Below the pieces are notes generated by a model. It was not told the DNA's origin and did not search any database. It saw nothing but the letters and a program-made list of their open reading frames with translations. From the NCBI GenBank assembly GCA_001298575.1, contig LJCV01000252.1, forward strand, positions 62,001-126,000: a stretch of 64,000 nt of DNA. The letters are read 5' to 3'. The translations under genes and the position numbers were made by a program. This stretch comes from Actinobacteria bacterium OK074. GTDB taxonomy: Bacteria > Actinomycetota > Actinomycetes > Streptomycetales > Streptomycetaceae. Shown here in pieces: positions 57,725 to 64,000 of the stretch; within the stretch, counting starts at the first letter, position 1; each line of letters starts with the position of its first letter.

Positions 57725-58947
57725 AGGGCGCCCTCCGCGCGCAGGGCGGCGATGTCCGCGGTGGTCAGGCCGAGCGCGGCGAGGACCTCGTCGGTGTCGG
57801 CGCCGTGCGCGCGGCCGGTCCAGCGGATGGCTCCGGGCGTCTCGGAGAGCCGGAACAGGACGTTCTGCATCCGGACGGTGCCGAGGTCCGCATCGGGCAG
57901 TTCGGTGATCGAGCCGAGGGCGCGGTACTGCTCGTCGGCCATGACGTCGCGGATGTCGTAGACCGGCGCGATGGCGGCCTCCGCCTTCTCGAAGGCGGCG
58001 AGGGCCTCGTCGCGGGTGTGCGCGGCGATCCACGCGCCGACCGCCCCGTCGAGTTCGTCGGCGTGGGCGGCGCGGCCGGTGCCGGTCGCGAACCACTCCT
58101 CGCCGACGTACTCGGGGTGCCCGACCAGCCGCATCACCCGCTCGGCGATCGACTGCGCAGACGTCGACACCGCCACCCACCGCGCGTCGCTGGTGCGGTA
58201 GGTGTTGCGCGGGGCGTTGTTCACCGACCGGTTGCCGGTGCGCGGCTGGACGTAGCCGAGCTGGTCGTACCAGATGGCCTGCGGGCCGAGGACCGCGAGC
58301 ATCGGCTCGATGATCGCCAGGTCGACGACCTGCCCCCGCCCGGTCGCGTCCCGGCCGCGCAGCGCCGCCATCACGGCGTACGCGGTGGCCATCGCGGCGA
58401 TCGAGTCGGCGAGGCCGAACGGCGGCAGCGTGGGCGGCCCGTCGGGCTCCCCGGTGGCGGCGGCGAACCCGCTCATGGCCTCGGCGAGGGTGCCGAAGCC
58501 GGGCCGGTGCGCATACGGCCCGAACTGCCCGAACCCGGTGACCCTCGCGAGCACCAACCGCGGGTTGACGGCGGCGAGTTCGTCCCAGCCCAGCCGCCAC
58601 TTCTCCAGCGTGCCGGGGCGGAAGTTCTCCACCAGTACGTCGGCGTCGGCGGCCAGTTTGAGCAGGACCTCGCGCCCGCCGGGGGTGGACAGGTCGAGGG
58701 TGATGTTCCTCTTGTTGCGGCCCAGCAGCTTCCACCACAGCCCGACGCCGTCCTTCGCCGGGCCGTGCCCGCGCGAGGGGTCGGGTTTGCTCGGGTGCTC
58801 CACCTTGACGACGTCGGCGCCGAAGTCGCCCAGCAGGGTGGCGCACAGGGGGCCGGCGAAGAGGGTGGCGAGGTCGAGGACGCGCAGACCGTCGAGGGGG
58901 CCGGGCGGGGGAACGGATCGTCGGGATCGGGTGTGCTGCTCGTTCAT
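57721..58947 (-). CDS. Class III CoA-transferase (CaiB/BaiF family)
   Basis: 408 residues. LRVLDLATLFAGPLCATLLG, DFGADVVKVEHPSKPDPSRG, NKRNITLDLSTPGGREVLLK and VTGFGQFGPYAHRPGFGTLA are all canonical. The catalytic aspartate of some members (usually after GxxGxxxxxPGYD) corresponds here to the PGFGT position, which has Gly instead, a possible difference in mechanism. The ATG at 58945-58947 has GGAG 8 bases upstream. Coupled to the HpcH/HpaI lyase by a 4-base overlap and 18 bases after the first ADP-ribosylglycohydrolase gene; it probably activates the acid released upstream. Confidence 0.88.
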   Translation of the reverse strand: MNEQHTRSRRSVPPPGPLDGLRVLDLATLFAGPLCATLLGDFGADVVKVEHPSKPDPSRGHGPAKDGVGLWWKLLGRNKRNITLDLSTPGGREVLLKLAADADVLVENFRPGTLEKWRLGWDELAAVNPRLVLARVTGFGQFGPYAHRPGFGTLAEAMSGFAAATGEPDGPPTLPPFGLADSIAAMATAYAVMAALRGRDATGRGQVVDLAIIEPMLAVLGPQAIWYDQLGYVQPRTGNRSVNNAPRNTYRTSDARWVAVSTSAQSIAERVMRLVGHPEYVGEEWFATGTGRAAHADELDGAVGAWIAAHTRDEALAAFEKAEAAIAPVYDIRDVMADEQYRALGSITELPDADLGTVRMQNVLFRLSETPGAIRWTGRAHGADTDEVLAALGLTTADIAALRAEGAL

Positions 58948-58980
58948 GCGGTCAACTCCGCTCGTTCATGCGGTCGACTC
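58939..58980. repeat. 20-bp near-tandem duplication at a gene junction
   Basis: CTCGTTCATGCGGTC plus five bases occurs at 58939-58958 and 58961-58980 with one mismatch. It duplicates the start region of the CoA-transferase gene into the end of the ADP-ribosylglycohydrolase gene. Confidence 0.7.
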
Positions 58981-60483
58981 GGCGGTGAGCCGGGCCAGTT
59001 CGTCGAAGCCGATGCCGTCGAAACCGGCGACGGTGGTGGCGAGGCGGTTCTTGAGCGGCGCCGTCCAGCGCTCGTCGATCGCGTCCGGGGAACCGGCCAG
59101 CAGCCCCGCGATCGATCCGGCGCTCGCCCCGTTGGAGTCGGTGTCCCAACCGCCGGACACCGCACGGCAGATGGAGCCGGTGAAGTCGCCGTCGGCGTGG
59201 GTGAGGGCGGCGGCGAGCAGGGCCGCGTTCGGCAGGACGTGCACCCAGTGGTGGTCGCGGCCGTAGCGGGCGTGCAGTGCGTCGACGACGGTGGCGAACC
59301 CGGCGGCGGTACCGGTCGGTTCGGCGCGGGCGGTGTCGATGCCGAAGCGGATCGCCCGCGCGTAACGGGAGTCGGGCGGCACGAAGCGCAGTCCGGTGGC
59401 CAACGCCTCGTGCACGGTGGTGGGTTCGGGCCCGGCGGCATGCGCGACGACGGCGGCCACGAACACGGCGCCGTAGACCCCGTTCGCCGTGTGCGTCAAC
59501 GTCGCGTCCCGGTGCGCGAGTTCGGCGGCCCGGGCCGGGGCGCCCGGGTTGGTCCAGCCGTACACGTCGGCCCGGATCTGCGCCCCGATCCACTCCCGGA
59601 ACGGATTGCGGTAGGTGGCCGTGGCGGGCGGCTCCACCCCGCAGAGCAGATTCCGGTAGGCCACCCGCTCCGCGGTGAAGGTACGCCCCGCGGGCAACTC
59701 GTCGAGCCACAACGAGGCCACGTCCGCGGTACTGAACCCGTGCCCGTACCGCTGAAGCAACAACAGCCCCAGCAACGGGTAGTTGAGGTCGTCGTCCTCG
59801 GGCATCCCGTCGATGTTCTCGACGAGAGAGGTGGGCCGGGACCGCCGGTTCCAGGGATGGGCGGCGGCGACGGCGGGGTCCAGCCCGACTTCGGTGAAGT
59901 AGCCGTTCAGGGGCCAGTTGGCGGTGGAGCCGGCGATGGCCCGAATACCGGCGAGGGAGACCTTCTCGACGGGTTTCCCGAGCAGACACCCTACGGCGCG
60001 CCCGAGCCAGGCGGCATGAAGCCGGGGAATGACGGCGGACGACTCGGGGACCGCGGCGGACGGTCCTTTCAACTCCCGGCCCAGGGTCGCCCCGTAAGGG
60101 GCGCGGGACTGTATTGAATGTGCGGCTACCGCCGCGTGGGCGCGACCAGCCACAACGGACCCGCACCCGCCAACGAACCCATTCTCCCGAGACCCCAGGC
60201 GCACCCCCTCGTACGCAGGACACAAGGCAGCAATGCCACCCAACTCAGTCGGCTCCCCCGCGGCAGGCGGAATCTCAGCCAACTCGTCCAGCAACACCCC
60301 CGCCAACACCCGAAGTTCGGGCGAGACCGGCACCGGGGACGCCCCCACCCGCTCGGGCGCCGCACAACCCCCCGCCGCCAACCACCGCCGCTCCACCGAA
60401 GCCGCGCAGCGACCGTCCTGCGCGGCCTGCCGCAACTCGTGCCCCACCAGATCCTCCGGCTGCACCCACGTCAACCGCAGCAT
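58966..60483 (-). CDS. ADP-ribosylglycohydrolase family protein, with extra N-terminal domain and inserted repeat
   Basis: 505 residues. The N-terminal 90 residues (LTWVQPEDLVGHELRQAAQD) are a domain seen with this subgroup and of unknown role. Residues about 105-135 are encoded by an intergenic-type repeat. The DraG-like domain then begins LHAAWLGRAVGCLLGKPVEK, with acidic metal residues in SLVENIDGMPEDDDLNYPLL and SGGWDTDSNGASAGSIAGLL. The family binds two Mg ions and cleaves ADP-ribosyl or other N-glycosidic bonds. The ATG overlaps the upstream stop (TGATG; a GTG one codon earlier is possible). First of the series nearest the CoA genes. Confidence 0.85.
   Translation of the reverse strand: MLRLTWVQPEDLVGHELRQAAQDGRCAASVERRWLAAGGCAAPERVGASPVPVSPELRVLAGVLLDELAEIPPAAGEPTELGGIAALCPAYEGVRLGSRENGFVGGCGSVVAGRAHAAVAAHSIQSRAPYGATLGRELKGPSAAVPESSAVIPRLHAAWLGRAVGCLLGKPVEKVSLAGIRAIAGSTANWPLNGYFTEVGLDPAVAAAHPWNRRSRPTSLVENIDGMPEDDDLNYPLLGLLLLQRYGHGFSTADVASLWLDELPAGRTFTAERVAYRNLLCGVEPPATATYRNPFREWIGAQIRADVYGWTNPGAPARAAELAHRDATLTHTANGVYGAVFVAAVVAHAAGPEPTTVHEALATGLRFVPPDSRYARAIRFGIDTARAEPTGTAAGFATVVDALHARYGRDHHWVHVLPNAALLAAALTHADGDFTGSICRAVSGGWDTDSNGASAGSIAGLLAGSPDAIDERWTAPLKNRLATTVAGFDGIGFDELARLTAESTA
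60081..60171. repeat. Streptomyces-type intergenic repeat inside a coding region
   Basis: Contains the hairpin CGCCCC-GTAA-GGGGCG (60088-60103), a second hairpin GCGGC-TACC-GCCGC (60122-60135), and GCGCGACCAGCCACAACG followed by ACCCGCACCCGCC. This modular sequence is very common between genes in Streptomyces. Here it is read through in frame as the linker of an ADP-ribosylglycohydrolase. Confidence 0.75.
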
Positions 60484-61646
60484 CACGCCCCCGAGATCGC
60501 CGCGAACGCGGCCTCGTGGGCTCGGTGCCGCTCCACGTCCAGCGCATGGACCTCGCGCGCCACCCGGGCCAGCGAAGCGGCCGGTGCGTGCAGGTCGAGA
60601 CGGCTGGCCCGCGCCACCTCCGTGCTCCACTCCCCCGGCACGGCCGCCCCCCCGCCCAGCGCGCCCGCGATGGCCCCGCTCATCGTCGCGATCGAGTCGC
60701 AGTCCCGGCCGTAGTTGACCGAACCGAGCACCGTCTCGCGGTAGTCGCCGCCGCAGACCAGCAACATGCCCAGGGCGACGGGGAGTTCCTCGATGGCGTG
60801 CAGCCGGGAGGGGCGGCGGGCGCCGAGGGAGGGGCTGCGGTAGTCGGGGCCGACGGTGTCGTAGGGGGTCACCGCCGCGCGCAACGGGCCCAGCGCGGAC
60901 TCGAAGTCGTCGTGGCGGGCGGCCTCGTCGCGGACCGCCCGGATCGCGGCGCGGGTGCCGTCCTTCGCGAGCCTCAGTGCGTCCTCGACCACCGACTCGG
61001 GGCTCGCCCCGGGCCGGCACGCCGAGGCCACGGCCGCCGCGAACACCCCGGCCGCCTCCCGGCCGTACGACGACTGGTGGGCGCCCGCGACGTCCAGGGC
61101 CTCCTCGTAGGCCCGGCGCGGATTCCCGGCGTTGACGACGCCGACCGGCGCCATGTACATCGCGGCACCGCAGTTGACGATGTTGCCGACACCGGCCTCG
61201 CGCGGGTCGACGTGCCCGTAGTGGATGCGGGCCACGATCCACTTCTCGGCGAGGAAGATCCGCTGCAACGGCAGTGCCTCCGCCTCCAGTTCGGGGATCC
61301 AGCGGGGCGTGCCGATCAGATCGGGGACGAGGTGGTCGGCGACGGCGTACGCGTCGAGGTGGTCGCGGACCTTCTCGTAGACGCGGACCAGGGCGTGGGT
61401 CATGAGGGTGTCGTCGGTGACGTGGCCGTCGCCCTTGTGGTAGGGGGCGATGGGGCGGGCGGTGCGCCATTCGGCCTTGTGGAACGGCTCGACAATGCCG
61501 CGGATCCGGCCGCCGTGCCGCTCGGCGATGGCCTCGGGCGTCCAGCCCTCGACGGCGCCGCCCAGCGCGTCGCCGACGGCGGCGCCGACGAGAACGCCGG
61601 TGACGCGGTCCTCCAGGGTCGGGATCGGAGTAATGGTGCTGGTCAT
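60483..61646 (-). CDS. ADP-ribosylglycohydrolase family protein
   Basis: 387 residues. DRVTGVLVGAAVGDALGGAV at the start, YHKGDGHVTDDTLMTHALVR near residue 75 (metal Asp pair in TDDT), and GSVNYGRDCDSIATMSGAIA near residue 325 (GRDxD/S motif) give a complete DraG/ADPRH-type catalytic frame. The ATG overlaps the upstream paralogue's stop (ATGA). Of the four paralogues this has a canonical site and the best-preserved overall layout. Substrate cannot be told; in operons with sugar kinases or CoA enzymes such proteins are thought to hydrolyse ribosides or similar glycosides. Confidence 0.9.
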   Translation of the reverse strand: MTSTITPIPTLEDRVTGVLVGAAVGDALGGAVEGWTPEAIAERHGGRIRGIVEPFHKAEWRTARPIAPYHKGDGHVTDDTLMTHALVRVYEKVRDHLDAYAVADHLVPDLIGTPRWIPELEAEALPLQRIFLAEKWIVARIHYGHVDPREAGVGNIVNCGAAMYMAPVGVVNAGNPRRAYEEALDVAGAHQSSYGREAAGVFAAAVASACRPGASPESVVEDALRLAKDGTRAAIRAVRDEAARHDDFESALGPLRAAVTPYDTVGPDYRSPSLGARRPSRLHAIEELPVALGMLLVCGGDYRETVLGSVNYGRDCDSIATMSGAIAGALGGGAAVPGEWSTEVARASRLDLHAPAASLARVAREVHALDVERHRAHEAAFAAISGA

Positions 61647-62956
61647 GCCGGGATTCCTTCCGCGGAGCGGGGTGGGACGGGGAGGAACGGGGCCGCCGCG
61701 AGGCGCCGCGCGAGGGTGATCAGGTCCGTGCCCGCGAGGTACGGCAGCGCGCAGCCGACGAGGGTGCGGCAGGCGTTGCGCCAGTGCGGGGACAGCGCCG
61801 AGGCCCCGCCGATCGCGCCGGTCAACGCGCCGGCGAGGGCGGGCGCGGAGTCCGCGACGCGGGAGAGGCAGGCGGCCGTGGGCACCGCTTCGGCGACGGC
61901 GCCCTCGGCGGCGGTCGCCACGGCGAGCGCGACGGGGACGGTCTCGGCGGCGGCGATGCCGTAGCTGTAGACGTGGTCGACGATCTCGTGTTCGAGGACG
62001 GGGACGAGGGCGAAGGCGTTGCCGGGCAGTCCGGGGCGGTCGGCGACGGCGGCGCGGGCGAGGTCGACGGCGTGCAGCGCGTTGCGGCGGATCTCGGTGC
62101 CGTCGGGCAGTTGCGCCAGGGCCGCGTCCACGCAGGTGTGGACGTTGGCCCCGCCGAGCGCCGCGGAGACGGCGGCGGCCATGGCGCGGGCGCCGTGCAC
62201 GCCGTCGCCGTCCTGGGTGTAGCGGGCGTCGAACTCGGCGAGTACGGCGGCCCGTTGGGGGTCGCCGGGGTGGACCACGGCCAGCACGCAGGCCCGTACG
62301 CAGGCGGCGTCGTCGAAGTAGTGCGGGTTGTCGTGGCCGGTGGCGGGCGGGCGCAGTCCGGTGGCCAGGTTGCCCAGGCCGGCCCGGACGGAGATGCGGG
62401 CGCGCAGCGGGATGCGGGCGGACTCGATCTCGTCGGCGCGGTCCGCGGCGGCGGCGATCTCGTCGGCGAGCCCGTTCCAGGCGACGGCGAGCGCGGAGCG
62501 GACCCGCCGGTCGGTGGGCAGGTCGCCGAGCCCCTCGGCGGCGGCGTCGAGCACGGCGCCCGCGGTGAAGGCCGCCCATTCGGCGTCGTCGGACGGACCC
62601 AGGCGCAGGGGTTCGGGCGGCTGGTTCAGGGCGATGGGCACCGGGAGTGTCGTGGTCGCGTTCTGCTCGGCGAAAGTGTCCAGTTCCCGGGTGAGCCGCC
62701 GCGTCCAGTCGGGCAGCCGCGCGGCGCGGTGCCTGCCGGAGGGCCACCCGGCGGCGTCGCCCGCGGCGATGCCGAGCAGCAGACCGGCGATGCGGTCCTC
62801 GGTGGTACGGGCTTCGGCGGTACGGGCTTCGGCGCCCAGGGGAAATGCGGCGGCCGGGGTCCCGCCGCCGTACGCCACTCGCGCGAGCGCCTCGGCGCCG
62901 CTGTCCGCACCGCCGTGTCCGGCCGTCGCGGCCGTGCCGTCATCCGTCGTCGTCAC
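61643..62956 (-). CDS. ADP-ribosylglycohydrolase family protein, divergent active site
   Basis: 437 residues. An N-terminal Ala/Glu/Thr-rich segment of about 45 residues with a short repeat (ARTAEART) precedes EDRIAGLLLGIAAGDAAGWP. The first metal region reads LGPSDDAEWAAFTAGAVLD (SDDAEW in place of TDDT). The C-terminal signature is CLSRVADSAPALAGALTGAI, where GRDxD has become SRVAD. One aspartate in each half is kept, so it may still bind a single metal or serve as a partner subunit. GTG start in a GTGA overlap with the next gene upstream. Confidence 0.85.
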   Translation of the reverse strand: MTTTDDGTAATAGHGGADSGAEALARVAYGGGTPAAAFPLGAEARTAEARTTEDRIAGLLLGIAAGDAAGWPSGRHRAARLPDWTRRLTRELDTFAEQNATTTLPVPIALNQPPEPLRLGPSDDAEWAAFTAGAVLDAAAEGLGDLPTDRRVRSALAVAWNGLADEIAAAADRADEIESARIPLRARISVRAGLGNLATGLRPPATGHDNPHYFDDAACVRACVLAVVHPGDPQRAAVLAEFDARYTQDGDGVHGARAMAAAVSAALGGANVHTCVDAALAQLPDGTEIRRNALHAVDLARAAVADRPGLPGNAFALVPVLEHEIVDHVYSYGIAAAETVPVALAVATAAEGAVAEAVPTAACLSRVADSAPALAGALTGAIGGASALSPHWRNACRTLVGCALPYLAGTDLITLARRLAAAPFLPVPPRSAEGIPA

Positions 62957-64000
62957 GCCGTCGCCTCCGCCTCGTCCGGGCCGGCAGGGGTGAGCCGGTC
63001 CGCGAGGTCCAGAATGTGCCGTCCGGCCATCGACGGCAGGCAACTGCCCCGTACCGGACCGATGGATTCCGCCCAGTCGGCGGGGATGGCACCCGCTCCG
63101 CCCAGTGCTCCGGCGAGCGAGCCCGCGACGGCGGCCGTGGTGTCGGCGTCGCGGCCCATGTTCACCGCCATCAGCACGGCGCCCCGGAAATCGCCCCGCG
63201 CCGCCGCGAACGCGCCGAAGGCGAGGCCCACCGCCTCCGGTGCCAGGTCGGTCCAGGGGTAGCCGCCGATGACGACGGCCCGGCGGACGGCGCGCTCCAC
63301 GGACAGCTGGGTGCGGTCGGGGTCGCGGCGGGCCCGGCGGGCGGTGGCGACCGCGCGGTGCAGGGAGCGTGCCGTCCACGAGTCCTCGGGGACGACGGAG
63401 AGCGCGGCCTGGACGACCGCGTCCGGGTGGTGGCCGACCATCGCCGCCGCGACCCCGGCGGCCACCGCCCGGCCGCCGAGGATGCCCTCGCCGTCGTGCG
63501 AGACGGTGCCGTCGATGGCGATGAGCCGGGCCGCCTCGGCGGGGCGCCCGGCGGCGTACACCCCGAAGGGCGCGGCGCGCATGGCGAGCCCGTCGCTCCA
63601 GGCGTGCCGGTGCTGCGCGGTGATGGGCGCCGCCAGACCCCGGCGCAGGTTCTCCAGGGTGCCGCGCTCGCTGAACCCGGCGCCCTTGAAGCCCGCTTCG
63701 TCGCGGTCGGCGATCCACGCGTGCCAGGCCGCCTCGACGTGGTCGACGGTGAGGTCGTGGCCGTGGTCGGCGAGGAGCAGGCCGGAGAAGATCGCGTACT
63801 CGGTGTCGTCGGTCCCGGCGGGGTCGTCGGCGACGAACCCCTCGATGCGGCCCCAGCGTTCGCGGATCTGGGAGGGTTTCATGTTCTCGGCGGGTGCGCC
63901 GAGCGCGTCGCCGACGGCGAGTCCGAGGAGGGCACCGCGGGCGCGGTCCCGCAACGCGGCCGTGGCCGCGGTGCGTTGCGGGCGGGGGGTGTCGTCTGCT
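62953..64000 (-). CDS. ADP-ribosylglycohydrolase family protein, 5' end beyond the window
   Basis: At least 348 residues; the frame is open to the right edge, so the start lies outside or just at it (a TTG at 63952-63954 is possible but would begin only just before the conserved RARGALLGLAVGDALGAPAE). Canonical metal motifs: DDPAGTDDTEYAIFSGLLLA near the N-terminus and VLMAVNMGRDADTTAAVAGS then LAGALGG near the C-terminus. The stop overlaps the next paralogue's GTG. With the three downstream paralogues it forms an unusual tandem series. More genes of the same operon, perhaps a transporter or kinase, may lie to the right. Confidence 0.88.
   Translation of the reverse strand, partial: ADDTPRPQRTAATAALRDRARGALLGLAVGDALGAPAENMKPSQIRERWGRIEGFVADDPAGTDDTEYAIFSGLLLADHGHDLTVDHVEAAWHAWIADRDEAGFKGAGFSERGTLENLRRGLAAPITAQHRHAWSDGLAMRAAPFGVYAAGRPAEAARLIAIDGTVSHDGEGILGGRAVAAGVAAAMVGHHPDAVVQAALSVVPEDSWTARSLHRAVATARRARRDPDRTQLSVERAVRRAVVIGGYPWTDLAPEAVGLAFGAFAAARGDFRGAVLMAVNMGRDADTTAAVAGSLAGALGGAGAIPADWAESIGPVRGSCLPSMAGRHILDLADRLTPAGPDEAEATA

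Noticed and set aside
56894..64000. Reading the glycohydrolase series as an anti-phage or toxin-antitoxin system (DarTG/macrodomain-like).
   Set aside because: No ADP-ribosyltransferase toxin, no macrodomain and no mobile-element context in the window; the CoA enzymes argue for metabolism. A partner outside the right edge cannot be excluded.
1..64000. tRNA, rRNA, CRISPR arrays, insertion sequences, prophage and riboswitches.
   Set aside because: I looked for cloverleaf-type sequences, regular spaced repeats, transposase motifs with terminal inverted repeats and conserved leader structures and saw none; short RNAs could be missed by eye.

Overview
The window is high-GC actinobacterial DNA, almost certainly from a Streptomyces chromosome. 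The reasons are extreme third-position GC, many GTG (and one TTG) starts, long runs of genes joined by 4-base ATGA/GTGA overlaps, abundant paralogous oxidoreductases, and at 60081-60171 a copy of what looks like the familiar Streptomyces intergenic repeat ending in GCGCGACCAGCCACAACG. The dense accessory metabolism, together with a run of broken genes, suggests a chromosome arm. I found no rRNA, tRNA, CRISPR array, insertion sequence or origin.

Layout. (1) 0.1-5.6 kb, minus strand: a five-gene translationally coupled lipid-modification operon (FAD oxidoreductase, DUF1365, two cyclopropane-synthase-type methyltransferases, DUF1295). (2) 5.6-12.5 kb: a gene graveyard in which at least seven genes are truncated, internally deleted, fused or frameshifted. 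Among them lie an intact intradiol dioxygenase, an NmrA-like protein, a quinone-oxidoreductase-like protein and its divergent TetR regulator with two operator copies. (3) 12.0-18.4 kb: a sugar-acid (De Ley-Doudoroff-like) operon: SDR dehydrogenase, FadR-type GntR regulator, galactonate-type dehydratase, KDPG-type aldolase and KDG-type kinase. Its lactonase gene is a pseudogene. It is divergent from a cellulase-like glycosidase across two AT-rich operators. (4) 18.4-21.4 kb: a MarR-controlled set (DsbA-like protein, metallo-beta-lactamase-fold protein, two SnoaL-like proteins).

(5) 21.6-38.8 kb: a large acyl-CoA catabolic region. It holds four acyl-CoA dehydrogenase genes (one apparent two-subunit pair), three crotonases, a thiolase, an acyl-CoA ligase, two CoA-transferases, two SDRs and an amidohydrolase. 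A FadR-type regulator is encoded inside it, and matching GGTnnnACC-type sites lie in three promoters. The content fits beta-oxidation of a bulky carboxylic acid (polycyclic or terpenoid) whose identity I cannot tell. (6) 38.8-40.8 kb: a maltokinase-cap-like protein and a DUF6153/DUF305 pair, probably a periplasmic metal-handling pair. (7) 41.0-56.1 kb: a 15-kb biosynthetic operon with two giant PUFA-synthase-like polyketide synthases, a free acyl carrier protein, an alpha/beta hydrolase, a glycosyltransferase and a methyltransferase. Its predicted product is a reduced, glycosylated and possibly methylated lipid. It resembles in plan the cryptic eicosapentaenoic-acid-type locus reported in S. 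coelicolor.

(8) 56.9-64.0 kb, minus strand: a tightly coupled operon of four different ADP-ribosylglycohydrolase-family proteins in a row, then a class III CoA-transferase and an HpcH/HpaI-type lyase. It runs off the right edge. Four paralogues in one operon suggest a catabolic route for an N- or O-glycoside rather than protein de-ADP-ribosylation. One of them carries a Streptomyces intergenic repeat read through in frame. This operon and the PKS operon are the best candidates for undescribed biology here.
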